Positions 53,801 through 61,851 of a stretch of 64,000 nt of DNA are shown here, piece after piece (the stretch's first letter is position 1; each line of letters starts with the position of its first letter). The notes under the pieces were generated by a model. That model was not told where the DNA came from. It did not search any database and saw nothing but the letters and a program-made list of their open reading frames with translations. The position numbers were made by a program, and so were the translations under genes. Source of the DNA: Coriobacteriaceae bacterium (GTDB lineage: Bacteria > Actinomycetota > Coriobacteriia > Coriobacteriales > Coriobacteriaceae); NCBI GenBank assembly GCA_025992855.1, contig DAJPGB010000001.1:1736001-1800000 (forward strand), written 5' to 3'.

Positions 53801-53942
53801 AGCCTTCAAGATGAAAGCTGCTTGAATCATCAGATCCGTCAATTGAATAATCGGCATATGCAGCAGTCACGGCCCATGATTGACTCATGAACAGCGCAAC
53901 AACCACAAGTATAGAAACGGACACATCTAAGAGACGCTTCAC
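50826..53942 (-). CDS. Secreted ChW-repeat protein with C-terminal NlpC/P60 peptidase
   Basis: The protein has 1038 residues. Signal peptide (VSILVVVALFMSQSWAVTAA), acidic linker, then 14 ChW repeats with the same order and the same insert between repeats 6 and 7 as in its neighbours. The last 140 residues are NlpC/P60: DCINAFVQRAREYIGTRY, VDCSGLVLQCLYATGMDMGW (catalytic Cys in DCSG), QRGDVVYYQGHIGIYIGNG (His) and RIIDSWPGIGV. It would cut peptide stems of peptidoglycan. GTG start with GGTGG upstream. It begins 30 bases after the gene at 53973, so the two may share a message. The gene has moderate GC except for a 293-bp GC-rich patch at 53199-53491 identical to DNA in the next two genes. Confidence 0.9.
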   Translation of the reverse strand: MKRLLDVSVSILVVVALFMSQSWAVTAAYADYSIDGSDDSSSFHLEGSSSNQVEPISEGQESDAGSVDCEPQDAQQVLSGETNEAAAADSASSDQLTVKNVSVSAHVQNIGWMDPVGSGKVAGTTGRGLNLEALKISLEVDGATSQEQIANAVSVEAHVSNVGWQPAVGNGGTAGTTGQSRAVEALRVRLSGELSARYTVWYRVHSAEFGWLGWACDGADAGSAGYGRAVQAVQVAVLPKGDPAPGDTTCPFKSRSDEPASITVRSHTSNIGWMSPVGGGSVAGTTGRGLPMEALEAQLGWYGHSGSIELRGHVSNVGWQQWSEGRCGTTGKSQRLEAVQIRLTGEAAEKYDIWYCAHVSGIGWLDWACNGAAAGSAGKGRAIEAVKVILVEKGGAAPGSSDKVFIGDPDAVTVSGSAVSGEGLGSSSGQKATIGGKGAKLLSSIALSVAGQTDDGSISYAVMDAYSGWGASVSDGGAAKAVSGAPIKAIKMSLSGQLAANYDIWYRVYDSGNGWTGWTSNGQACGVSGGSSGLCGIDVVLVGKGQSSPGSTANAFIEASGIGLISQAHVASAGWLAPVGNGETAGQTGMSRSLQALYVSTQGIDASVEVSAHVANIGWQPYVSGASYAGTVGKGLAIQAVKLRLSGKDASKYDIYYRVHAADYGWLGWAKNDAAAGTVGLSKQAEAIQIKLVAKGSSDAPVQDHAALIQLPGLSAKANCSGLGWQASVGNGGVAGTVGQNRAMEAMQLSLSDSSMSGGISYSAHVSNIGWQSAVADGATSGTVGQGQQIQAVKINLTGDVSNYFDVWYRVHVSNYGWLGWTKNGSPAGTTKLAIPVQALQVKIVPRGASAPGSMSDSYFETYRYMGYQTPGSYPKVSCNSVQLPSYCTGYFTYVTPSRIPYNASRLDCINAFVQRAREYIGTRYIEPWSSWPGDAVDCSGLVLQCLYATGMDMGWYNPYNHRWLPEQTYNSMNWYRNNTFMPVSTSAMQRGDVVYYQGHIGIYIGNGRIIDSWPGIGVTERSVNAPGRVIGAARPFA
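53199..53491 (-). repeat. 293-bp block identical in three ChW genes
   Basis: This block is identical by eye to 56421-56713 and 59643-59935. It covers ChW repeats 2-3 of each protein (from ADAVSVEAHVSNVGWQP-type to PKGDPAPGDT). Here it is a GC-rich island in a moderate-GC gene, with ordinary sequence restarting directly at both edges. Confidence 0.9.
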
Positions 53943-53972
53943 GATTCCACCTTCCTTCGACTTCGACGGCGC

Positions 53973-56900
53973 TTATTTTATGACGACCGCCTGAGCTCCT
54001 CGTTGCGAGTATAGCGAAGCAATGCGCTGAGCTGAGTTAGAGACATAGCCAGCGAGTGAATCGGCAATGTAAACGGTACCTAGGGAGCGATTAAAGCCTC
54101 TTAAGACAACGGTGTGAGAGTTGGTATAGGTTCGATAAACCCTTCCGCCGTAAGCCTGGGTCGCATAGCAACTTCCCAGGTTTTGCATACCTATCGTTGA
54201 CCAAATAATAACGGGATGTCCAGCTTCCAAGTACGAATAAAGGTCATAGAAACCAGTACCGGTCACATCGTAGGCTCGCAAACTACTGCCACTACTAATC
54301 AAGAAAGAATTAGCGGTATTGGTCAGTCCGGGAGCAGATATGCAGTTCCCATTCGAAGCGCTATGAGGATTGCCCCAAAACGCCGTAACAAAATCCCAAC
54401 TGCTCTTAGGCATATACGCGTCTGCAATGACGGTTTTACCCAAACCAAATCCGTAATAGTTAAGCGCATTGGTCAATGCAACGGACTCGCAGCCAGTCGG
54501 AAGCTCGGGGTTCTGCATTGTACAAGGGACGTTGAGAACAACCGAATTCGGATGCAGCGGGCGGTCCCTGTACGCGCCGTCCGTCGGGCCCGGGGCCGCC
54601 GAGCCCTTCGCGAGGACGCGGACCTGGAGCGCCTCTACGCGGTAGCCGATGCCGGTCGTGCCGGCGCGGGCCCCGTCGCTGGCCCAGCCGAGCCAGCCGT
54701 AGTCCTGCACGTAGGCGCGGTACCACACGTCGTAGTACTCGGAGAGGTCGCCGGTCAGGCGCATCTTCACGCACTCGACCGCCCTGCCCTGGCCGGTGGT
54801 GCCCGCCACGGCGCCGCCCGAGACCTCGTCCTGCCAGCCGACGCCGGAGACGTGGGCGCTGTAGGACAGGCCGCCGGAGACCGGCGAGGAGACCTCGGCG
54901 GCGATCGCCTCGACGGCGCGGGACTGGCCGGTCGTGCCGGCGGTGCCGCCGTTGCCGACGGCGGGCTGCCAGCCGACGCCGGAGACGTGGGCCCTGAGGC
55001 TGAGCGAGGGGACGGAGAGCTCGGCGGGGTCGCCCGTCGAGGGGGCGTCGCCGCCCTTCTCGACGAGGACGGCCTGGAGGGCCTCTGCCTGGACGCCGAG
55101 CCCCTCGGTGCCCGCGGCCTCGCCGTCCTTGGCCCAGCCGAGCCAGCCGTAGCCGGCCGCGTGGACGCGGTACCAGACGTCGTAGCGCTCGGAGACGGGG
55201 CCGGAGAGGGACACCCTCACGGCCTGCACGGCGCGGCCCTGCCCCACCGTGCCGGCGTAGGAGGGGGCGGAGGCGGCGTCCTGCCAGCCGATGCCGGCCA
55301 CGTGGGCCGCGACGGAGACGGAGCTCCCCTCGCCCGCCCCCTCGAGGGAGGCGCGCACGGCCTGGAGCGCGAGGCCCCTGCCGGTCGTGCCGACGTCCTC
55401 GCCGCCGCCCACCGCGGGCAGCCAGCCGCGCTCGGCGACATGGCCCTGCAGGACGAGCGACGGGCCGGAGGCGGCGCCGGAGACGTAGGCCCCCTCGGCC
55501 GGGCCGGGGGCGCCGGAGCCCTTCGCGACGAGGGCGACCTGGACGGCGGTGAGGCCCGACGCGCCGGACTCGACGCCGGAGGGCTCGCCGGCGCTCGCCC
55601 AGCCGAGCCAGCCGCGCGCGGAGTCACAGGAGCGGTACCAGACGTCGTAGCGCTCCGCGAGGCCGCCGGACAGCTCGAAGCGGACGGCCTTGAGCTGGAG
55701 CCCGCCGCCCGAGGCGCCGAGCTGCGCCCCGTCGGAGCTGGCCTCCCCCTGCCAGCCGGAGCCCAGCAGCAGGCCGCGGTAGCAGACCGACCCGTCGGAC
55801 TCGAGGTTGTCGACGGTCGCGGCGACGGAGCCCAGCACGGGCCCCCTCTCGGAGCCGAGCGTCAGGACCCCGCCCGAGAACGACGAGCCCGCCGGCGAGC
55901 CGGAGACGGAGAGGGACGACCCGGACAGGCGCTCGCCGGCGCCGCGGAAGGCCCCGCCGGCCGGCCCCGGCGCGGCGCCGCCCTTGGGGACGAGCACGAC
56001 CTGGACGGCCTGGACGGCCTTCGACAGGCCGACCGTGCCCGCGGACGCGCCGCCCTTGGCCCAGCCGAGCCAGCCGTAGTCGGAGCAGTGAACGCGGTAC
56101 CAGACGTCGTAGGACGAGGCGGCCTCGCCGGAGAGCCTGAACTGGAGCGCCTCGACCGCCAGGGAGCGCCCGGTGGTGCCGGCGGTCCCCGAGGTCCAGC
56201 CCTGCCAGCCGACGTTCGAGACGTGGGCCCTCACCTCGAGGGAGGAGGATCCGTGCCCGTACCAGGAGACGGAGCCCGAGAGGGCCTCGAGGGCGCGGCC
56301 CTGCCCGGTGGTGCCGGCCACGGCGCCGTCCGAGACGGCGCCCTGCCAGCCGATGCCGGCGACGTGGGCGCGGTAGGAGACCGAGGGGGGCTCGGAGGAC
56401 CTGTCGACGAAAGGCGTGGAGGTGTCGCCCGGGGCGGGGTCGCCCTTGGGCAGGACCGCGACCTGGACGGCCTGGACGGCGCGGCCGTAGCCCGCCGAGC
56501 CGGCGTCGGCGCCGTCGCACGCCCAGCCCAGCCAGCCGAACTCGGCGGAGTGGACGCGGTACCAGACGGTGTAGCGGGCCGACAGCTCCCCGGACAGCCT
56601 GACCCTCAGGGCCTCGACGGCGCGGGACTGGCCGGTCGTGCCGGCGGTGCCGCCGTTGCCGACGGCGGGCTGCCAGCCGACGTTGGAGACGTGGGCCTCG
56701 ACGGACACGGCGTCGGCGCCGAGGGGCTCGCCGGTCGAGGCGTCGGACAGGACGAGGCGCAGCGCCTCGAGGGGGAGCCCCCTGCCGGTCGTGCCGGCGA
56801 CCCCGCCGCCGGCGACGGCGCCCATCCAGCCGATATTGGAGACGTGGGCCGAGTATGAGAGCGAGACGGGCGCGGCCGCCTCGGACCGGGCGGGCTCCGC

Positions 56901-57134
56901 CTGGGCGCCGTCGGCCTGCGAGGCCTCGGGCTGGGAGGCGTCGGCCTGCGCGGGCTGGGCGGCGTCGGCCTGGGCGCCGGGGCCCCCGTCGGCGGGCTGG
57001 GCCCCGGCGGCCGGGGCCTGCGCGTCGCCCGGGGCGGCGGGGGCGGCGTAGGCCGCGGGCCCGCACAGGGCCAGGGCGGCCGCGACCGCCAGCGCGGCGG
57101 CGGCACCGGAAATTCGTTTCGTGGAGCGTCTCAT
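53973..57134 (-). CDS. Secreted ChW-repeat protein with C-terminal C39-like peptidase
   Basis: The protein has 1053 residues. Signal peptide (AAAALAVAAALALCGPAAYA), an Ala/Gln/Asp-rich linker of about 60 residues, then 14 ChW repeats. The last 190 residues are unlike the scaffold and match a C39-like (papain-fold) peptidase: PTGCESVALTNALNYYGFGL (Cys), LEAGHPVIIWSTIG, TNSHTVVLRGFNRSLGTVYI (His) and IADSLAG (Asp). The scaffold is extremely GC-rich while the peptidase end (53973-54564) is not. ATG at 57134 follows GGGGGATTTTCC; an earlier in-frame start is less likely. The scaffold DNA is identical to that of the gene at 57222. It is probably co-transcribed with the NlpC/P60 gene 30 bases downstream. 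Confidence 0.88.
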   Translation of the reverse strand: MRRSTKRISGAAAALAVAAALALCGPAAYAAPAAPGDAQAPAAGAQPADGGPGAQADAAQPAQADASQPEASQADGAQAEPARSEAAAPVSLSYSAHVSNIGWMGAVAGGGVAGTTGRGLPLEALRLVLSDASTGEPLGADAVSVEAHVSNVGWQPAVGNGGTAGTTGQSRAVEALRVRLSGELSARYTVWYRVHSAEFGWLGWACDGADAGSAGYGRAVQAVQVAVLPKGDPAPGDTSTPFVDRSSEPPSVSYRAHVAGIGWQGAVSDGAVAGTTGQGRALEALSGSVSWYGHGSSSLEVRAHVSNVGWQGWTSGTAGTTGRSLAVEALQFRLSGEAASSYDVWYRVHCSDYGWLGWAKGGASAGTVGLSKAVQAVQVVLVPKGGAAPGPAGGAFRGAGERLSGSSLSVSGSPAGSSFSGGVLTLGSERGPVLGSVAATVDNLESDGSVCYRGLLLGSGWQGEASSDGAQLGASGGGLQLKAVRFELSGGLAERYDVWYRSCDSARGWLGWASAGEPSGVESGASGLTAVQVALVAKGSGAPGPAEGAYVSGAASGPSLVLQGHVAERGWLPAVGGGEDVGTTGRGLALQAVRASLEGAGEGSSVSVAAHVAGIGWQDAASAPSYAGTVGQGRAVQAVRVSLSGPVSERYDVWYRVHAAGYGWLGWAKDGEAAGTEGLGVQAEALQAVLVEKGGDAPSTGDPAELSVPSLSLRAHVSGVGWQPAVGNGGTAGTTGQSRAVEAIAAEVSSPVSGGLSYSAHVSGVGWQDEVSGGAVAGTTGQGRAVECVKMRLTGDLSEYYDVWYRAYVQDYGWLGWASDGARAGTTGIGYRVEALQVRVLAKGSAAPGPTDGAYRDRPLHPNSVVLNVPCTMQNPELPTGCESVALTNALNYYGFGLGKTVIADAYMPKSSWDFVTAFWGNPHSASNGNCISAPGLTNTANSFLISSGSSLRAYDVTGTGFYDLYSYLEAGHPVIIWSTIGMQNLGSCYATQAYGGRVYRTYTNSHTVVLRGFNRSLGTVYIADSLAGYVSNSAQRIASLYSQRGAQAVVIK
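54565..56849 (-). repeat. 2285-bp duplicated scaffold block, copy A
   Basis: Matches 57787-60071 at a constant offset of 3222 bases, and the encoded residues are the same throughout. It covers all 14 ChW repeats and ends exactly where the C-terminal enzyme domain begins (after residues DGAYRD). No difference was seen by eye. Confidence 0.9.
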
Positions 57135-57141
57135 GGAAAAT

Positions 57142-57185
57142 CCCCCTAATCTAGCAACGGTTTCCAAGTCTACTAGATTGGGGGG
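57142..57185 (-). promoter_or_regulatory. Inverted repeat covering the ribosome site of the C39-like ChW gene
   Basis: CCCCCTAATCTAG (57142-57154) and CTAGATTGGGGGG (57173-57185) are inverted with one mismatch and an 18-base loop. In the message the 3' arm contains the AGGGGG ribosome site 8 bases before ATG, so folding would hide it. The same structure stands before the gene at 57222. Confidence 0.65.
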
Positions 57186-57221
57186 ACGGGAGCCAAGCCG
57201 AAGAGGCTATTTAACCAGCAG

Positions 57222-60200
57222 CTATTTAATCAGACAAACGTGCTGGTTAATTTCAGCCGGGTTCGAATAGTTATAAATGGACGAGATCTGATTAGCGGGC
57301 GACGAAGAGTGCCACATCTTATTGTCCCGAGGATTGTCACCCCAGAAAAATCCGATATGACAATCGACGTTAGGAGCAGTCTTGAAGAAAATGACATCGC
57401 CCTTTCTTGCCAACCCACTATTCAGTAGATCCTGCACTTTGTTGAACTCATAAACCTTTGAACCGGAATCGATCGCATAGCCGTAAAAACGCCACGCGTT
57501 GATATAACCACCTCCACCGGGGCCTCCGGCCCAAGGCGAATGGCTGTTATTTGCAGCAACTGCCGCGAGATTACCGCCGCACTTCGACCACGCATGAGCG
57601 ACAAAGCCAGTGCAGTTCATACCAGAATATCCATCCCAGCGTCTCTCCCCGTTGGGATAGGTGCAAGTAGGAATAGAGAATCCAGTGGAATATGGAGTCC
57701 CGAGGTAGTAACCGTCATATTGATGCTGGGTAAGCCAAGTAACGAGCCTAATCCGCGGAACGCCAATCACCTTCTCGTCGGCTACATCCCTGTACGCGCC
57801 GTCCGTCGGGCCCGGGGCCGCCGAGCCCTTCGCGAGGACGCGGACCTGGAGCGCCTCTACGCGGTAGCCGATGCCGGTCGTGCCGGCGCGGGCCCCGTCG
57901 CTGGCCCAGCCGAGCCAGCCGTAGTCCTGCACGTAGGCGCGGTACCACACGTCGTAGTACTCGGAGAGGTCGCCGGTCAGGCGCATCTTCACGCACTCGA
58001 CCGCCCTGCCCTGGCCGGTGGTGCCCGCCACGGCGCCGCCCGAGACCTCGTCCTGCCAGCCGACGCCGGAGACGTGGGCGCTGTAGGACAGGCCGCCGGA
58101 GACCGGCGAGGAGACCTCGGCGGCGATCGCCTCGACGGCGCGGGACTGGCCGGTCGTGCCGGCGGTGCCGCCGTTGCCGACGGCGGGCTGCCAGCCGACG
58201 CCGGAGACGTGGGCCCTGAGGCTGAGCGAGGGGACGGAGAGCTCGGCGGGGTCGCCCGTCGAGGGGGCGTCGCCGCCCTTCTCGACGAGGACGGCCTGGA
58301 GGGCCTCTGCCTGGACGCCGAGCCCCTCGGTGCCCGCGGCCTCGCCGTCCTTGGCCCAGCCGAGCCAGCCGTAGCCGGCCGCGTGGACGCGGTACCAGAC
58401 GTCGTAGCGCTCGGAGACGGGGCCGGAGAGGGACACCCTCACGGCCTGCACGGCGCGGCCCTGCCCCACCGTGCCGGCGTAGGAGGGGGCGGAGGCGGCG
58501 TCCTGCCAGCCGATGCCGGCCACGTGGGCCGCGACGGAGACGGAGCTCCCCTCGCCCGCCCCCTCGAGGGAGGCGCGCACGGCCTGGAGCGCGAGGCCCC
58601 TGCCGGTCGTGCCGACGTCCTCGCCGCCGCCCACCGCGGGCAGCCAGCCGCGCTCGGCGACATGGCCCTGCAGGACGAGCGACGGGCCGGAGGCGGCGCC
58701 GGAGACGTAGGCCCCCTCGGCCGGGCCGGGGGCGCCGGAGCCCTTCGCGACGAGGGCGACCTGGACGGCGGTGAGGCCCGACGCGCCGGACTCGACGCCG
58801 GAGGGCTCGCCGGCGCTCGCCCAGCCGAGCCAGCCGCGCGCGGAGTCACAGGAGCGGTACCAGACGTCGTAGCGCTCCGCGAGGCCGCCGGACAGCTCGA
58901 AGCGGACGGCCTTGAGCTGGAGCCCGCCGCCCGAGGCGCCGAGCTGCGCCCCGTCGGAGCTGGCCTCCCCCTGCCAGCCGGAGCCCAGCAGCAGGCCGCG
59001 GTAGCAGACCGACCCGTCGGACTCGAGGTTGTCGACGGTCGCGGCGACGGAGCCCAGCACGGGCCCCCTCTCGGAGCCGAGCGTCAGGACCCCGCCCGAG
59101 AACGACGAGCCCGCCGGCGAGCCGGAGACGGAGAGGGACGACCCGGACAGGCGCTCGCCGGCGCCGCGGAAGGCCCCGCCGGCCGGCCCCGGCGCGGCGC
59201 CGCCCTTGGGGACGAGCACGACCTGGACGGCCTGGACGGCCTTCGACAGGCCGACCGTGCCCGCGGACGCGCCGCCCTTGGCCCAGCCGAGCCAGCCGTA
59301 GTCGGAGCAGTGAACGCGGTACCAGACGTCGTAGGACGAGGCGGCCTCGCCGGAGAGCCTGAACTGGAGCGCCTCGACCGCCAGGGAGCGCCCGGTGGTG
59401 CCGGCGGTCCCCGAGGTCCAGCCCTGCCAGCCGACGTTCGAGACGTGGGCCCTCACCTCGAGGGAGGAGGATCCGTGCCCGTACCAGGAGACGGAGCCCG
59501 AGAGGGCCTCGAGGGCGCGGCCCTGCCCGGTGGTGCCGGCCACGGCGCCGTCCGAGACGGCGCCCTGCCAGCCGATGCCGGCGACGTGGGCGCGGTAGGA
59601 GACCGAGGGGGGCTCGGAGGACCTGTCGACGAAAGGCGTGGAGGTGTCGCCCGGGGCGGGGTCGCCCTTGGGCAGGACCGCGACCTGGACGGCCTGGACG
59701 GCGCGGCCGTAGCCCGCCGAGCCGGCGTCGGCGCCGTCGCACGCCCAGCCCAGCCAGCCGAACTCGGCGGAGTGGACGCGGTACCAGACGGTGTAGCGGG
59801 CCGACAGCTCCCCGGACAGCCTGACCCTCAGGGCCTCGACGGCGCGGGACTGGCCGGTCGTGCCGGCGGTGCCGCCGTTGCCGACGGCGGGCTGCCAGCC
59901 GACGTTGGAGACGTGGGCCTCGACGGACACGGCGTCGGCGCCGAGGGGCTCGCCGGTCGAGGCGTCGGACAGGACGAGGCGCAGCGCCTCGAGGGGGAGC
60001 CCCCTGCCGGTCGTGCCGGCGACCCCGCCGCCGGCGACGGCGCCCATCCAGCCGATATTGGAGACGTGGGCGGAATAAGAGAGCGAGACGGCCGCGGCCC
60101 CATCGGACTGCGCGGCCTCCGCATGGCCCCCGTCGGCCTGGGCGGTTTCGTCCTGGGCGGCCTCATCCTGGGCGCCGGACTCCCCGCCGGCGGGCTGCGC

Positions 60201-60332
60201 CTCGCCGGGGAGCGGCTGCGTGTCCCCCGCCGCGGCGGGGGCGGCGTAGGCCGCGGGCCCGCACAGGGCCAGGGCGGCCGCGACCGCGAGGACGGCGGCG
60301 GCCCCGGAAACTCGTTTCATGGAGCGTTTCAT
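57222..60332 (-). CDS. Secreted ChW-repeat protein with C-terminal NlpC/P60-like peptidase
   Basis: The protein has 1036 residues. Signal peptide (AAAVLAVAAALALCGPAAYA), short acidic linker, and 14 ChW repeats identical to those of the gene at 53973. The last 190 residues differ completely: YDGYYLGTPYSTGFSIPTC, GMNCTGFVAHAWSKCGGN (catalytic Cys in NCTGF), ARKGDVIFFKTAPNVDCHIG (His) and MWHSSSPANQI. This fits an NlpC/P60-like or CHAP amidase. The scaffold is very GC-rich, the enzyme end (57222-57786) is not. ATG follows GGGGGATTTTCC, within the conserved inverted repeat. It is the first of the ChW array and lies next to a broken ATPase gene. Confidence 0.88.
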   Translation of the reverse strand: MKRSMKRVSGAAAVLAVAAALALCGPAAYAAPAAAGDTQPLPGEAQPAGGESGAQDEAAQDETAQADGGHAEAAQSDGAAAVSLSYSAHVSNIGWMGAVAGGGVAGTTGRGLPLEALRLVLSDASTGEPLGADAVSVEAHVSNVGWQPAVGNGGTAGTTGQSRAVEALRVRLSGELSARYTVWYRVHSAEFGWLGWACDGADAGSAGYGRAVQAVQVAVLPKGDPAPGDTSTPFVDRSSEPPSVSYRAHVAGIGWQGAVSDGAVAGTTGQGRALEALSGSVSWYGHGSSSLEVRAHVSNVGWQGWTSGTAGTTGRSLAVEALQFRLSGEAASSYDVWYRVHCSDYGWLGWAKGGASAGTVGLSKAVQAVQVVLVPKGGAAPGPAGGAFRGAGERLSGSSLSVSGSPAGSSFSGGVLTLGSERGPVLGSVAATVDNLESDGSVCYRGLLLGSGWQGEASSDGAQLGASGGGLQLKAVRFELSGGLAERYDVWYRSCDSARGWLGWASAGEPSGVESGASGLTAVQVALVAKGSGAPGPAEGAYVSGAASGPSLVLQGHVAERGWLPAVGGGEDVGTTGRGLALQAVRASLEGAGEGSSVSVAAHVAGIGWQDAASAPSYAGTVGQGRAVQAVRVSLSGPVSERYDVWYRVHAAGYGWLGWAKDGEAAGTEGLGVQAEALQAVLVEKGGDAPSTGDPAELSVPSLSLRAHVSGVGWQPAVGNGGTAGTTGQSRAVEAIAAEVSSPVSGGLSYSAHVSGVGWQDEVSGGAVAGTTGQGRAVECVKMRLTGDLSEYYDVWYRAYVQDYGWLGWASDGARAGTTGIGYRVEALQVRVLAKGSAAPGPTDGAYRDVADEKVIGVPRIRLVTWLTQHQYDGYYLGTPYSTGFSIPTCTYPNGERRWDGYSGMNCTGFVAHAWSKCGGNLAAVAANNSHSPWAGGPGGGGYINAWRFYGYAIDSGSKVYEFNKVQDLLNSGLARKGDVIFFKTAPNVDCHIGFFWGDNPRDNKMWHSSSPANQISSIYNYSNPAEINQHVCLIK
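57787..60071 (-). repeat. 2285-bp duplicated scaffold block, copy B
   Basis: Matches 54565-56849; see copy A. The N-terminal linkers beyond 60071 differ between the genes, but the signal peptides and leaders are again similar. Confidence 0.9.
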
Positions 60333-60339
60333 GGAAAAT

Positions 60340-60382
60340 CCCCCTAATCTAGCAACGGTTTAGAGTCTACTAGATTGGGGGG
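60340..60382 (-). promoter_or_regulatory. Inverted repeat covering the ribosome site of the first ChW gene
   Basis: CCCCCTAATCTAG (60340-60352) and CTAGATTGGGGGG (60370-60382), one mismatch, 17-base loop. The same arms, order and ribosome-site overlap as at 57142-57185. The stop codon of the broken ATPase gene lies within the upstream arm. Confidence 0.65.
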
Positions 60383-61576
60383 ACGCGAGCCAAGCCAGCA
60401 CAGTTAGCGTCGGCGTGACGTCCTTCGTCTACGGCACAGTTAAACGCATCGAACAACCGAACCGCCTTCTCGGGGCGCGAGGAAGCATCTAAAACAGCGT
60501 TGAGAATATCTCCCGCATCACGTCCGTGCGTCTCCGTCGCAGGAACCGACGTGGCCTCGCCGTCAAGAATGCGAATATTGCCACGAGGCACTGATGCCAC
60601 GACAACCGGCGAATGCGTGGTCACAATAAACTGCACGTTGGGGAAGATGCAAACGAGGTCCTCCAGAATTCGTACCTGCCAACGAGGGTGCAAATGAAGA
60701 TCAATCTCGTCAATCATTACCACGCCCGGCGTCTCGAGCACACGATCGCCTAGTGCGGGGTTCAATATCGCTATACGATATGCGATGTCCGTAAAAAGGC
60801 TTAACGTGCCACGATGTCCGTCGCTCATTGAATGATCCCTATCGCGATGGTAACTACCATCGGCAGTGCTACATGTAAACACCAGCTGGCCGAGTTCGGC
60901 ATCAAAATCAACCATCGCGTCCACAGTAGAAGAAGCGGCATCAAAACATGAGGCCAGTGCCTTTTTAACCGCAGAGAACAGTGGCGGCCACGCCTATTCT
61001 GCCACTCCCAAATGGATTGAGATTTAAACAATGCATTCATACGTGCATCGTTCGAAGATGCCTGTAGAGCGCCTTCGTACCCACGCGTACTGTTGGGCAA
61101 CGATTGGTCTTTATGTTCAGTCCGCGTCCACAATCGATCGGTCCCATAACGAGCAAGAGTGGGAAGGACAACCGTCTCGCCACTGCCGACAAGTTTTTGC
61201 AGCCGAGCGCTGGCATCCACTACAGCCGCAGCATCAGCAATAGGCGTGCGGCCCTTGGCAGCATTAAGCGAACGCGACCAGTGCTCGTTCTCGCCAAAAA
61301 CAATTCCGTCAGCACCTATCGTCACCGAAAACCGCAACTGAACGTCAAACATATCTCCTTGCTTAATAACGGCACCGCGGGCATCGTCAGGCGTAATATC
61401 AGACGCTTTTGCATTCTCAATCTTTTGAAATAAAGTGCCAAGAGCAATGCTTACGACATCAATAAGAGAGCTTTTTCCCACGCCATTATTGCCGATCAGA
61501 ACCGTAAGTTGACGTTCCAGATTAGCTGAGATGATTCAAGCTTGCGAATGTTGCAGGCTTCGAGCTTGTTAATCAA
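60370..61576 (-). pseudogene. Broken AAA ATPase gene (AAA15/OLD-like)
   Basis: Pieces of one ATPase are spread over three frames. N-terminus: KLEACNIRKLESS near 61550, then after a shift LTVLIGNNGVGKSSLIDVVS (Walker A), then after a second shift near 60985 PPLFSAVKKALASCFDAAS and MIDEIDLHLHPRWQVRILED (Walker B), with VQFIVTTHSPVVVAS. These fit the AAA_21/OLD-like ATPases found in defence modules (for example PtuA, retron ATPases) and in RecF-like proteins. The 3' end is lost: the last codons come from the ChW gene leader and stop inside its inverted repeat. Two frameshifts plus truncation make it non-functional as sequenced. No partner nuclease gene remains nearby. Confidence 0.78.
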
Positions 61577-61851
61577 AAAGTATTATTAAAACCACACAAC
61601 AGTCTCCTCAAATTGTATATCAACAGGAAAACCGATACGTTTACTACCTTACTTAAAGAACTCTATTCCGATGAAATCAAATCGAGTTGGACGAATATCC
61701 CGCTAAGCCGCAACACAGCCGTTTGAGCTCTTCCGAAAATCATCATGCATTGATTAGCGGCCCTTACCGTTGCCTCCACCCAAACGCAACTAAAACCGTT
61801 GCAAACGCAATTAGGTATAATTCTTCCAAATCGCCTAGAGAAAGTGTTTGA
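61577..61851. other. AT-rich intergenic region upstream of GT2 gene
   Basis: No gene is recognised. A perfect TATAAT stands at about 61816-61821, 36 bases before the GT2 start, but no matching -35 box is clear. The sequence AAACGCAA occurs twice just upstream. Confidence 0.35.

Noticed and set aside
54216..60347. Very long open frames on the plus strand opposite the two GC-rich ChW genes (880 and 935 codons)
   Set aside because: They mirror the repeats of the minus-strand genes, have low-complexity Gly/Ala/Arg/Asp composition and no ribosome site. GC-rich DNA opens antisense frames by chance.
60340..60382. Inverted repeat considered as a phase-variable invertible promoter
   Set aside because: The loop is only 17 bases, too short to hold a promoter, and no invertase gene is near. 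RNA hairpin control is more likely.
61481..61851. ATPase start region considered as an intact separate gene
   Set aside because: The N-terminal residues are split between two frames (KLEACNIRKLESS and LTVLIGNNGVGKSS), so no single start gives a whole protein.
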